NCBI GenBank assembly: GCA_016872595.1
Contig: VGZJ01000022.1
Span: 1 to 36,786, forward strand
Length of the DNA stretch: 36,786 bases
Source: Planctomycetota bacterium
GTDB taxonomy: Bacteria; Planctomycetota; Planctomycetia; Gemmatales; Gemmataceae
Reading direction: 5' to 3'
Both the position numbers and the translations under genes were made by a program. The first letter of the stretch is position 1. Each line of letters starts with the position of its first letter. Shown one piece after another: positions 1 through 8,415 of this stretch. The notes beneath the pieces were generated by a model that had not been told where the DNA came from, searched no databases, and saw only the letters and a program-made list of their open reading frames with translations.

Positions 1-129
1 AACCGTTCGACCGTGGTCGGGACCTCATCCGGGTGCGAAAATCGTTGCGGACCACCCTTCGCGGGGGTACTTTGTGGCCGCACGGCCGATTTGCGTTTCC
101 AGAGGCGTTCATCTGGGAAAGATCGGCTC

Positions 130-1314
130 ATGGCTCTGAGCCTCGGGGCCTCGCTGGTGCTGGTTCTGATCGGCCTCGCGGTACCGGCGCTCGAGCGCGG
201 GGCCGCCGACTTCGTCCGGCGCATCGACCTAAACGAGGCGTTCCTCCAAGGGATGTTGGGGTTCTTGCTGTTCGCGGGCGCGCTCCACATCCGGCTCGAC
301 GAACTCGCCTCGCGCAAGTGGACGATCCTGACGCTCGCCACCGTGGGCGTCGTCGTCTCGACGGTCGCGGTCGGGCTGATGGCGTGGGGGCTGCTGCACG
401 CGGTCGGCATCCCGGCCCGGCTCGTGTACTGCCTTATGTTCGGCGCGCTCATCTCGCCCACCGATCCTATCGCGGTGATGGCCATCCTAAAGAGCGCCGG
501 TGTCCCGAAGGACACCGAGATCAAGATCGCCGGCGAGTCGCTGTTCAACGACGGCGTCGCGGTCGTGGCGTTCTTGGGCCTGTTCGAAATCGCCACCGGT
601 ACGGTCGGGTTCGACCCCGTTCACCTCACCAAACTGTTCCTGTGGGAGGCGGTCGGCGGCGCGCTCGTCGGGTTCGCTCTCGGCTGGATCACCTACCGCA
701 TGTTGCGCTCGGTCGATCACTATCAGGTGGAAGTGCTGCTCTCACTGGCGCTGGTGGCCGGCGGGTACGCGCTGGTGAACCGGCTCCACATGTCCGGCCC
801 CATCGCGATGGTCATCGCCGGCCTACTGATCGGCAACCTAGGCCGGGCCTACGCCATGTCGCAGACCACCATCGAGCACGTCGACACGTTCTGGGAACTG
901 CTCGACGAGATCCTGAACGCGGTGCTGTTCGTGCTGATCGGCGTGGAGGTGCTGGCGCTGGCGTTCACCGGGAAGCTGCTGCTGATCGGGCTGGCGGCGG
1001 TCCCCGTCGTGCTGCTGGCCCGATTGGTGTCGGTGGCCCCGCCGATCGCGCTGCTGCGGAAGCGCGGCCGGTTCCCGCGGTACACGATCCGGGTGCTCAC
1101 GTGGGGCGGGCTGCGCGGCGGCATCTCGGTGGCACTGGCCCTCTCGATCCCGCGCGCGGTCAAGGGCGAGCCGGTCGCCGAGCGCGACGCCCTGCTCGCC
1201 ATGACCTATGTGGTCGTGGTGTTCTCGGTGCTGGTGCAGGGGCTGACGCTGGGGCCTCTGGTGAAGCGCTGGATGCGGTTCCGGCCCCACGGCCCCCGCA
1301 CCCCGGCCGCGTGA
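130..1314 (+). CDS. CPA1-family Na+/H+ antiporter (N-terminus short)
   Basis: Inner-membrane cation/proton exchanger, probably exporting Na+ (or K+) for H+. From the ATG at 130 the product has 394 residues, almost all hydrophobic helices. The two family signatures are present: ISPTDP near residues 108-113 and GESLFND near 135-141, whose Asp residues form the ion site. A late Gly-rich stretch (WGGLRGG) also fits. Members of this family usually begin with one more helix ending in a 'NHRFLRLPxTIG'-like segment, and that part is absent here. The frame stays open back to base 13, but the upstream residues are Arg/Cys-rich and do not look like a membrane helix. The start is therefore uncertain: a frameshift near 60-130 or a shortened protein are both possible. 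The gene converges on the next one with an 8-base gap. The family call is firm; the substrate is not. Confidence 0.85.
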   Translation: MALSLGASLVLVLIGLAVPALERGAADFVRRIDLNEAFLQGMLGFLLFAGALHIRLDELASRKWTILTLATVGVVVSTVAVGLMAWGLLHAVGIPARLVYCLMFGALISPTDPIAVMAILKSAGVPKDTEIKIAGESLFNDGVAVVAFLGLFEIATGTVGFDPVHLTKLFLWEAVGGALVGFALGWITYRMLRSVDHYQVEVLLSLALVAGGYALVNRLHMSGPIAMVIAGLLIGNLGRAYAMSQTTIEHVDTFWELLDEILNAVLFVLIGVEVLALAFTGKLLLIGLAAVPVVLLARLVSVAPPIALLRKRGRFPRYTIRVLTWGGLRGGISVALALSIPRAVKGEPVAERDALLAMTYVVVVFSVLVQGLTLGPLVKRWMRFRPHGPRTPAA

Positions 1315-1322
1315 GTGCCGGG

Positions 1323-3034
1323 TCAGAAGCGGTAGCGCAGCTCGAACCGGGTCGTGTCGCGCGCTAGGTACTTGCCGGTGATGCCGTGCTGCCAGCCCAC
1401 GCCCACGTCGAGCACGTCGCCGAAGAACAGCCGGAACCCGGTGCCGAGGTGCGCGCTCGTCCGCTTCGCCAAGCGTTGGGAGCCGAGGACTGGGTCCGTG
1501 AACAGGCCGTCCTGGAACGAGATGCCCGTTGTTTCCACCGTGCCAATCAGTTGCACGTCCTTGATCGGCTGCCACCACATGTGGTTGATGCTCGCGGCCC
1601 AGCGCAGGTGCGCGCCTTGATAGTCGTTGTCGCCGCCGAGCGGGATCCACTCGACCACCTGCGCCTGAAGGTACGTCTTGGGCGCGGCGCGCAGCCCGAA
1701 GTTCAGGCCCGGTTCCAGCGCGACGTGCCCCGTGCCCAGTCCCTTCGTCGGCACGCCGATCGGGATGTACGTCCGCATCTGGAACCCGAACAGCGCCAGC
1801 TCGCTGTCGAGCAGCATCGTCTTGGCGGTGACGGTCATGTCCGCGAACCCGGCCCCGTCCTGGCCGAACGGGGTGCTGTTCACCGACCGGTACGGCGCGG
1901 CGATCTGCACCCCGGTCGCGCCCATGCCGATCTCCGTGACCAGCATGAACTCGTGCGCGTCCACGTACGGGATGCTCCGCAGCGGGGCGTTCGCGCGCGG
2001 GCCTTTGCCGTTGCCGTCGCCGCGGGCGAAGAAGAACTCGCCGCGGTCCGGGTAGGCGTAGTGGTTCATGTGGTCCCAGCGGAACCGGGTGCTCGTCTTG
2101 GGCCGCACCGCGTCCACGAAGAACGCGGCGTCGGCCAGCGGCTCCCACTTCGGCTGGTAGCACGGGTCCGGGCAGACGACGCTCGAATAGATCAGGCCGA
2201 TGACGCGGCCCGCGGCGGTCTTCGCGGGGAACGGCTCGCACCGCCCGCCGCGGCACGGCGGGTCGCCGCACGCGCTGCAACTGCCGTAGCTCGCGCCGTG
2301 CGTGCAGAGGTTCCCGTCTACCAGCTTCGTGAGCGCGTCGAACGTCGCCGGTTTGCCGTTCAGTTCAATGGCCACGGGCGCGGACTGAAGCGGCGGCAGT
2401 TCGGCCGGCGGAGGCGGTTTCACCTCCACCGCGGGCGAATCGCTCGTGCGCGCGGCCGACGGCAGGAACGCCTTCGACTTCACCGGCGGCGGCAGCGGGG
2501 CGTCGGGCACGGTCGGGATCGGCGGCAGGAACTCGCCGGGCGGAGCCGCGGGCTCGACCGGCTTCGCCGGCTCGTGCGGTTCCGGCGCGGGCCGGAGCGG
2601 GATCGGGCCGGGCGGCTCGGTCACGGGCGGGAGGCTCACGGGCCGGTCGTCGTCGCGGGTCAGTCGCGGCGCGCGCGCGGTGCGCGCCGCGGCGCTGGCG
2701 CGGATCGTCCCGGCCGCGACCCACGTGGAATCCAGATCGTCCGGCGGCGGAACGGCCGCGGTCGAGGTGAGCAGGTCCGCGGCCTTCGCAGTGGGCAACG
2801 GGAGCGGCAGCGGAACGGCGACCGCGGGCGCGCGCGCGGCGGGCGGAACGTCGGGCGTGGCCGCGCGCACCAAGGTCACTTCCGGCGGCTTCAACTTGGC
2901 GAGCGCGAACGGTTCGCGCGGCTCCGCGACGGCACTGCCGGGGCGCGCTCGGCCCCAGTCTGCTGCGGCAGGTGGCACCCGGCCGCGAGCAGCACGAGCG
3001 CGACGCGCGAACTGCGAAGCAGGCGACCGCCCAT
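1323..3034 (-). pseudogene. Proline-rich lipoprotein with C-terminal beta-barrel-like domain, apparent frameshift
   Basis: An outer-membrane or cell-surface protein of unknown role. The ATG at 3034 opens a clear lipoprotein signal (RVALVLLAAGC, lipobox Cys20), but that frame stops at 2891. The rest of the protein lies in the neighbouring frame and runs to 1323. Adding one base to the G-run at 2940-2943 joins the two frames smoothly into about 570 residues. The order is: lipoprotein signal, about 200 residues of Pro/Ala-rich linker, a short Cys-rich segment (CSACGDPPCRGGRC), then about 270 residues of alternating Gly/aromatic strands ending in RYRF. A terminal Phe is typical of outer-membrane barrels. 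The longer open frame that starts at 3341 is Arg-rich non-coding sequence upstream of the signal. The break may be a real mutation or a homopolymer sequencing error. The barrel assignment is inferred from composition. Confidence 0.7.
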
Positions 3035-3281
3035 CGCGCCCCCGCGCCGGCCCACGTCGCTCCCCCGGTCGCGCGACTGGGCGCCTTGAGCAGCGTCCTC
3101 TTGTTTTCGGCGCGCCGCGCTCGCGACCTTGACGCTTGTAGCGGTTTGGCGCGCCGATTCCGGCGCGCGACACTTGCCCAAGTTGCCCACAGCGCGCGAC
3201 CGCGCGAACCGGCAGATTCCGTGAAGTCATCGGGCCGCGCCGCCCGATGAACGACGGTGGCGCAATAGCGGAGGGCTTCGC

Positions 3282-4532
3282 ATGACGGCGCGTGCGGAGG
3301 TACTGATGGTGGCGGTCGCCTGCGCGCCGGCGCACGCGCAACCGACGCTGCCCGGTGCGCCGGCGCTGCCCGGTGGCCCGACGCCGGCCGCTGCCGCTGC
3401 GCCCGCGGCCGGTGGGGGCGGCGCGCCGCGCAACATCTGGAGCTTCTTCATGAAGACTCCCGAACAGAAGGCGCAGTGCAAGGCGAACTTCTGCAACTCG
3501 CGCATCGGCCTGTTCGTGAACAACCTGCTCGTGCCCGCGGGCGCGGCGACCGGCGGGTTGCTCGGCCCGGTGTGCCCGCCGCCCGGCGTCGGCGGCGCGG
3601 TGGGCGGCGCGCCCAACCCCGATGACCTGAAGAAGCCCGCGACCAGCCCCGAAGGGGCCGCCGCCAAGATCAAGGCGGAAGAGGCCGGGGCGAAGGCTAA
3701 AGTGGGCGCGATCGAGTTTCTGGGCACGGTCAATTGCCGCTACTACCCGGAAGCCGAGGCCGGGCTGATTGCCGGGCTGCGCGCGGAGAAGAACGAGTGC
3801 GTGTGGATCGCCGCGGCCAAGGCGCTCGCCACCGGGTGCTACTCGCCGAAGGTGGTGAAGGCGCTACTGACGTGCGTGAACTGCTCGAACAAGGACGGGT
3901 TCCCCGCGGAGGCGTCCGAACTGGTGCGCACGTACGCCTACGTCGCGCTCGAGCGCTGCCTGCGGAAGTGCGCCGAAGAAGAACCGGACGCGCCGCCGGA
4001 ACCGCCACCGGCCGCGAAGAAGGCCATGTATGAGGCGCTCGTGCCGATGGGCGCGACGGTCGATTACAGCGCACACATCTTGCTGGCGAGCTACTACCCG
4101 ACGGAGGCGCGCGAGACGCCGGCGCAGGTGTACGCGGAGGGGCACCGGGCGCTGGCCCGCGGGCTGAAGGTGTCGCCGCGCACCGTCGAGCGCCTGTCCG
4201 GGCCGCGGAACGTGGCCGACGCGGTGTTCCCGTCCGGCGCGCGCGAGCCGGTGTCGTTGGCCTCGATCACGTCGTTCGCGCTGCCCTCGCTGCCGTCGCT
4301 CCCCTCGTTCGCGTCGATCCGGGCGCACGCGCCGCCCGTCGCGGAGCCGCCGGCGCGAAGTGTCCTGCCCCCGCCGCAACTGGTGGTCGAGCGACCCGCG
4401 CCCGCGACACAGCCGGCGCGGTACGTCGCCCCGGCCGCGGCCGTCGCGCAGCCGGTCGCGCAACCCGCGCCGCCCGCGCGCACGGGGCGCGGCAACTTGA
4501 TGAACATCTTCCAAGACGGCTGGAAGCGGTGA
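3282..4532 (+). CDS. Secreted Cys-containing protein with helical HEAT-like region
   Basis: Function not recognised. The ATG at 3282 follows a good GGAGG (3270-3274). The first 20 residues form a short signal peptide with likely cleavage after AHA. An Ala/Gly/Pro linker follows. Residues of roughly 140-240 are paired helices with several Cys (QCKANFC, LTCVNC, ERCLRKC), resembling a degenerate HEAT-type repeat. The last third is low-complexity Pro/Ala and ends in a compact charged tail (NIFQDGWKR). The second ATG at 3306 also has a GGAGG, but it would leave too short a signal peptide. The gene is divergent from the frameshifted lipoprotein gene, with about 250 bases of shared upstream DNA. It is probably a periplasmic or cell-surface structural protein. 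Confidence 0.65.
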   Translation: MTARAEVLMVAVACAPAHAQPTLPGAPALPGGPTPAAAAAPAAGGGGAPRNIWSFFMKTPEQKAQCKANFCNSRIGLFVNNLLVPAGAATGGLLGPVCPPPGVGGAVGGAPNPDDLKKPATSPEGAAAKIKAEEAGAKAKVGAIEFLGTVNCRYYPEAEAGLIAGLRAEKNECVWIAAAKALATGCYSPKVVKALLTCVNCSNKDGFPAEASELVRTYAYVALERCLRKCAEEEPDAPPEPPPAAKKAMYEALVPMGATVDYSAHILLASYYPTEARETPAQVYAEGHRALARGLKVSPRTVERLSGPRNVADAVFPSGAREPVSLASITSFALPSLPSLPSFASIRAHAPPVAEPPARSVLPPPQLVVERPAPATQPARYVAPAAAVAQPVAQPAPPARTGRGNLMNIFQDGWKR

Positions 4533-4533
4533 G

Positions 4534-4539
4534 TACAAT
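4534..4539 (+). promoter_or_regulatory. Possible -10 element (TACAAT)
   Basis: TACAAT is a rare word in this GC-rich DNA. It sits between the stop of the secreted protein and the CoA-transferase, 17 bases before its ATG. I see no good -35 box. Transcription from it would give a very short leader and remove most of the ribosome-binding site, so it may be chance. Confidence 0.3.
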
Positions 4540-4556
4540 TCGGCAGGAGGTTCGTT

Positions 4557-5777
4557 ATGCTCCCGTTTCCTGCCGACGCGGGGCCGGTGCTGGGCGGGGT
4601 GCGCGTGCTCGACGCGGCCCGCGTGCTCGCCGGCCCGTTCTGCGGCCAACTGCTCGCCGACCTCGGCGCGGACGTGATCAAACTCGAGCGCCCCGGCGCG
4701 GGCGACGACACGCGCGGCTGGGGGCCGCCGTACCTTCCCGGCTTCAACGACCTCTCGGCGTACTTCCTCTCGTGTAATCGCGGCAAGCGCGCGCTCACGC
4801 TCGACATCGGTACGCCCGATGGCAGCGACATTTTCCATCGGCTGCTCGCGAAGTCCGACGTGCTGATCGAGAACTTCCGCACCGACAGCGCGGAGAAGTT
4901 GGGCCTCGCGCCGGCCGACCTGCTGGCGCGGCACCCGCACCTGATCGCGTGCTCGATCTCCGGGTTCGGGCGCACCGGCCCGCTGCGCGACGCGCCCGGC
5001 TACGACTTCGCGGTTCAGGCGCTCAGCGGGCTGATGAGCGTCACCGGGCCGCCGGCCGGCCCGCCGTACAAGGTCGGGGTCGCGCTCGCCGACGTGCTGA
5101 CGGGCCTGTACGCCTCGAACGCGATCCTCGCCGCGCTGCACGCCCGCGCCCGCACCGGCCACGGGTACGCCATCGACCTCGCTCTCGCCGACTGCGCGCT
5201 CGCGGCGCAGGTGAACGTGGCGCAGGCGTACCTCACCAGCGGCACCGTTCCCAAGCGGCAGGGCAACGCGCACCTGCAAATCGTGCCGTACCAACTGTTC
5301 GCCACCGCGGACGGCTGGCTCGTGCTGAACGTCGGGAACGACGGGCAGTGGCGCGCGTTCTGCGCCGCGGCCGACGCCGGGGAACTGGGGGCCGACGCGC
5401 GGTACGCCACCAACCGCCAGCGCGTCGAGGCTCGCGCCGAACTGGTGCCGCATGTCGAAGCGCTGATGACGCGCTACACGACCGCGGACTGGGAGCGCCG
5501 GCTGACCGGGGTGAACGTGCCGCACGCGGTCGTGCGCACTTACGCCGACGTGTTCGCCGACCCGCAGGTGATCGCGCGCGGCATGAAGCTGACGGTGCGC
5601 GACCCGGCCGGGAACGCGGTCGATCTGGTCGGGAACCCGGTGCGGTTCCACGGCGCGCCGAACCCCGACCCGACCGCGCCGCCGCAACTGGGCGCGCACA
5701 CCGCGAGCGTGCTGAGCGACCTCCTCGGCCTCGACGCCGACGCGGTCGCCGCGCTCCGCGCGAAGGGCGTGGTGTGA
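4557..5777 (+). CDS. Class III (CaiB/BaiF family) acyl-CoA transferase
   Basis: Cytoplasmic enzyme that moves coenzyme A between an acyl-CoA and a free carboxylate. It has 406 residues, the normal family length. The start is set by AGGAGG at 4545-4550, six bases before the ATG. Family marks in order: the N-terminal 'GVRVLDAARVLAGPFCGQLLADLGADVIKLE' region (residues 14-44), NRGKRAL (74-80), the GYDF motif with the presumed catalytic Asp at 150, and VGVALADVLTGLYA (about 172-186). The overall pattern is closest to enzymes acting on dicarboxylates such as glutarate or succinate, but the substrate cannot be read from sequence alone. No beta-oxidation or dicarboxylate gene lies next to it. Confidence 0.93.
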   Translation: MLPFPADAGPVLGGVRVLDAARVLAGPFCGQLLADLGADVIKLERPGAGDDTRGWGPPYLPGFNDLSAYFLSCNRGKRALTLDIGTPDGSDIFHRLLAKSDVLIENFRTDSAEKLGLAPADLLARHPHLIACSISGFGRTGPLRDAPGYDFAVQALSGLMSVTGPPAGPPYKVGVALADVLTGLYASNAILAALHARARTGHGYAIDLALADCALAAQVNVAQAYLTSGTVPKRQGNAHLQIVPYQLFATADGWLVLNVGNDGQWRAFCAAADAGELGADARYATNRQRVEARAELVPHVEALMTRYTTADWERRLTGVNVPHAVVRTYADVFADPQVIARGMKLTVRDPAGNAVDLVGNPVRFHGAPNPDPTAPPQLGAHTASVLSDLLGLDADAVAALRAKGVV

Positions 5778-5785
5778 CTGTAGTT

Positions 5786-5804
5786 CCCGCGCATCGCGCG
5801 CGGG
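5786..5804 (+). terminator. Hairpin after the CoA-transferase gene
   Basis: CCCGCGC (5786-5792) pairs with GCGCGGG (5798-5804) just 8 bases past the stop codon. It has no T-tract. It fits a terminator or 3'-end stabilising stem. Confidence 0.45.
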
Positions 5805-5888
5805 TACACTGGGCACATTCGGCCGAACTCGCGAAGCTGCGCGCGGAGTTGGCGAAGGCGCAGCAGCAGTAACCCGAAGGCGTTCCCC

Positions 5889-6200
5889 ATGCGCCCGTGC
5901 CGTCAGTGTCGCGTGCCGATTGAGAACCGCGCCCCGGTGTGCGCGCGGTGCGGCGCGACTCAAGAGGCGGCCCCGCGAGCCGATACCGAACCCACCCCAC
6001 CGCCCAATAGCACGGCGCGGCGCGTCACTCGCGACGCGGGCACGCTCCTCTGGCTCGCGCCGCCGTACTCGTTGCTGTTGCTCGTCCTTCCGCTCGCGGC
6101 GGTCGGCTACTGCGCCTTCGGTCCAACGGGGGCGACGGTCGGGGCCGTTCTTGCGCTGGTCGTCTGTGTCGGCGCGCTGCTGTCCGATTCCGGGGGCTGA
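5889..6200 (+). CDS. Small zinc-ribbon membrane protein
   Basis: A protein of 103 residues with unknown role. Residues 4-22 hold two Cys pairs (CRQC and CARC), a treble-clef zinc ribbon. A polar linker follows, then two hydrophobic helices (about 53-73 and 79-97). Small proteins that anchor a cytoplasmic zinc ribbon to the membrane are common in planctomycetes. A partner cannot be named. It ends about 60 bases before the next gene and may be transcribed separately, because a -10-like TACAAT lies in that gap. Confidence 0.75.
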   Translation: MRPCRQCRVPIENRAPVCARCGATQEAAPRADTEPTPPPNSTARRVTRDAGTLLWLAPPYSLLLLVLPLAAVGYCAFGPTGATVGAVLALVVCVGALLSDSGG

Positions 6201-6224
6201 CGCCGCGCGCGCCGTTCTTACAAT
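6197..6224 (+). promoter_or_regulatory. Possible promoter for the oxidoreductase gene
   Basis: CTGACG (6197-6202) and TACAAT (6219-6224) are spaced by 16 bases and lie about 40 bases before the GTG start. Matches to the sigma-70 consensus are 4 of 6 and 5 of 6. Confidence 0.4.
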
Positions 6225-6264
6225 TCCCGGCACGCATTCCTCCCCACTCTCTCTGGAGTTCACC

Positions 6265-7452
6265 GTGCCGACCAACGGATCGCTCAACCGCAAGCTGCGC
6301 ATGGGCCTCATCGGGGGCGGGCAGGGCGCGTTCATCGGGCGCGTTCACGCTACTGCCGCGGTGCTCGACAACCGCGCGGCGCTCGTCGCCGGGGCGCTGT
6401 CGTCCGACCCCGCGCGCGCGAAGGCCAGCGCTGGCGACTACGACATCCCCGCCGAGCGCGCGTACGGCTCGTACAAGGAGATGGCCGACGCCGAAGCCAA
6501 GCGCGCCGACAAGGTGGACTTCGTGAGCGTCGCGACCCCCAACCACACGCACTTCGAGATCGCCAAGACCTTCGCCGAAGCCGGGTTCAACGTCGTCTGC
6601 GACAAGCCCCTCACCTTCGACCTCGCGCAAGCGGAAGAGCTGCTCAAGGTGGTCGAGAAGAGCGGTGTGGTGTTCGCGGTCACGCACAACTACACCGGCT
6701 ACCCGCTGGTGCGGCAGGCCCGCGAGATGGTGCTCAACGGCGAGTTGGGCGAGATCAACGCGATCCGCTCGAACTACATTCAGGGCTGGCTCCGCACGCG
6801 GCTCGAATCGAGCGACCAGAAGCAAGCGAAGTGGCGCACCGACCCGAAGCAGAGCGGGGCCGCCGGGTGCTTCGGCGACATCGGCACGCACGCCTACAAC
6901 CTCGGTCGCTACATGACCGGGCTGCTGCCCAGCGAACTGGCGTGCAACCTGAAGGTGTTCGAGCAGGGCCGGGCGCTCGACGACTACGGCGTGGCGCTGG
7001 TGCGGTTCGAGAACGGCGCGCTCGGCACCGTGACCGCGAGCCAGATTTCCCACGGCCGCGAGAACGACATCTTCATCGAAGTGGACGGCACGAAGGGCGC
7101 GTTGGAGTGGCACCAAGAGGAGCCGAACAAGCTGTTCGTGCGGAAGAACGGCGACGCGCACAAGACGTACACCCGTAACGGCGGGCCGTACCTCGGCGCG
7201 GCGGCGGGGGCCAGCGTGCGGCTGCCAAGCGGCCACCCGGAAGCGTTCTTCGAGGCGTTCGCGAACGTCTACACCGCGGCCTACGACGCGATCATCCAGC
7301 GCGCGAGCGGGGCGAAGTTCGAGACCGTGAACACGGTCTACCCGAACGTGTACGACGGCGTGGAGGGGATGCTGTTCATCACGCAGTGCGTCGAGAGCAG
7401 CAAGCAGAACGGCGGCTGGGTGAAGTTCCGCCACCCCAAGAGCCGGAAGTAA
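6265..7452 (+). CDS. Gfo/Idh/MocA-family NAD(P)-dependent oxidoreductase
   Basis: Cytoplasmic dehydrogenase of the glucose-fructose oxidoreductase / inositol dehydrogenase type, usually acting on sugars or sugar-like alcohols. The GTG at 6265 follows GGAG (6255-6258) and gives 395 residues. An ATG at 6301 is the alternative. The N-terminal Rossmann fold starts at [15 protein letters not shown]. The family motif CDKPLTFDL (about residue 113) carries the conserved Lys-Pro. [14 protein letters not shown] contains the catalytic-region Asp and His. A C-terminal alpha/beta sheet domain follows. The substrate is unknown. The DUF1559-like gene begins 5 bases after this gene ends, so the two may share a transcript. 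Confidence 0.93.
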   Translation: MPTNGSLNRKLRMGLIGGGQGAFIGRVHATAAVLDNRAALVAGALSSDPARAKASAGDYDIPAERAYGSYKEMADAEAKRADKVDFVSVATPNHTHFEIAKTFAEAGFNVVCDKPLTFDLAQAEELLKVVEKSGVVFAVTHNYTGYPLVRQAREMVLNGELGEINAIRSNYIQGWLRTRLESSDQKQAKWRTDPKQSGAAGCFGDIGTHAYNLGRYMTGLLPSELACNLKVFEQGRALDDYGVALVRFENGALGTVTASQISHGRENDIFIEVDGTKGALEWHQEEPNKLFVRKNGDAHKTYTRNGGPYLGAAAGASVRLPSGHPEAFFEAFANVYTAAYDAIIQRASGAKFETVNTVYPNVYDGVEGMLFITQCVESSKQNGGWVKFRHPKSRK

Positions 7453-7457
7453 CCGCC

Positions 7458-8294
7458 GTGCGCCGCAAGCACGTCCTCGCCGCGGTCGCGTGTACCATCC
7501 TGCTGACGTGCGCCGGGCTGCTGTTCCCGGCGATCCAGCGGACGCGCGAGGCCGCGGCGCGCATGAGGTGCCACAGTCATTTCAAAGGGTGGACCGTCGC
7601 GCTGCACGGCTACGCATCGTCCCACGACGACAAGTTCCCGGCGGGCACCGTGTCGCACCCGGACCTGCCGCCCGATCAGCGTCTGAGTTGGTTCGTCGCT
7701 GTACTGCCGTTCTACGAGCAGGAACACGTCTATAAGCAGTTCGACCTAACGCGCAGGGCGGGCGATCCGGTGAACGCTAAGGCCGTGAGCAACCGCTTCC
7801 GGTCGATGGTATGCCCGTCGTCCGGCGAACAAAGCTACAACGATAGGCCAGCCGTCTGGAGGTCACCCACACCGCTGACGCATTACGTCGGAATTGCGGG
7901 CGTCGGCACGGACGCCGCCGCACTTCCGTCGAAGAACCCGCGAGCCGGCGTCTTCGGCTACGACCGTCGCGTGACGGTCAAAGACGGCGTGAAAGACGGC
8001 TTCCCCGACGGCACCTCCAACACGCTCCTTCTGATCGAGACGGCGCGCGATCCGGGCCATTGGACTTACGGCGGGTTCGCGACCGTGCGCGGGTTCGAGC
8101 CGGGCGCGGCCCCGTACATCGGCGAGGGGCGACCGTTCGGCGGGTTCCACGGCAACCACTGGCTCGGCACGCGCAACTGCACGGTCGCGTTTGCCGACAG
8201 TTCGGTACGCAGCTTCACACCCAAGACCGACCCCGCGCTACTGGAAGCGCTCGCGACCGTCGCCGGCAAAGAGGCTCTGCCGGCCGAGTGGTAG
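7458..8294 (+). CDS. DUF1559-like protein lacking the prepilin leader
   Basis: Related to the large planctomycete DUF1559 family. Start GTG at 7458; 278 residues. The N-terminal helix (HVLAAVACTILLTCAGLLFPAIQ) is followed by TREAAARMRC, the usual DUF1559 sequence just after the pilin-like helix. The Gly/Phe-Thr-Leu-Ile-Glu cleavage motif of type IV prepilins is missing, so the helix is probably an uncleaved anchor. The core has the family order: a C-H segment, YEQEHVY, VCPSS, DGTSNTLLLIE and a final HGNHW...FADSSVRSF, where DSS replaces the usual DGS. Its role is unknown. It follows the oxidoreductase by 5 bases. Confidence 0.85.
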   Translation: MRRKHVLAAVACTILLTCAGLLFPAIQRTREAAARMRCHSHFKGWTVALHGYASSHDDKFPAGTVSHPDLPPDQRLSWFVAVLPFYEQEHVYKQFDLTRRAGDPVNAKAVSNRFRSMVCPSSGEQSYNDRPAVWRSPTPLTHYVGIAGVGTDAAALPSKNPRAGVFGYDRRVTVKDGVKDGFPDGTSNTLLLIETARDPGHWTYGGFATVRGFEPGAAPYIGEGRPFGGFHGNHWLGTRNCTVAFADSSVRSFTPKTDPALLEALATVAGKEALPAEW

Positions 8295-8372
8295 GGGCGC
8301 GACGAAATCCGCGCTAAGTCGTCCGCGCTTCTTGCTTGCCCAAACTCTTCTTCCCTTCTGGCGCGCAGCGGC

Positions 8373-8378
8373 TATCAT
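8373..8378 (+). promoter_or_regulatory. Possible -10 element (TATCAT)
   Basis: TATCAT lies 37 bases upstream of the TPR gene's ATG, in the 121-base gap after the DUF1559-like gene. No convincing -35 is seen. Confidence 0.3.
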
Positions 8379-8415
8379 CCGGGCACTTGAAGCGCCGTTG
8401 TTCGCGGGGCCACAC

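Noticed and set aside
1323-3341. 672-residue version of the lipoprotein gene starting at 3341
   Set aside because: The first 120 residues are Arg-rich and lack any signal. The true signal peptide is in another frame from 3034.
5774-5872. 32-residue frame starting GTG that overlaps the CoA-transferase stop and ends AELAKLRAELAKAQQQ
   Set aside because: It runs through a hairpin, has no ribosome-binding site and is too short to judge. The coiled-coil-like end could be a gene remnant but cannot be supported.
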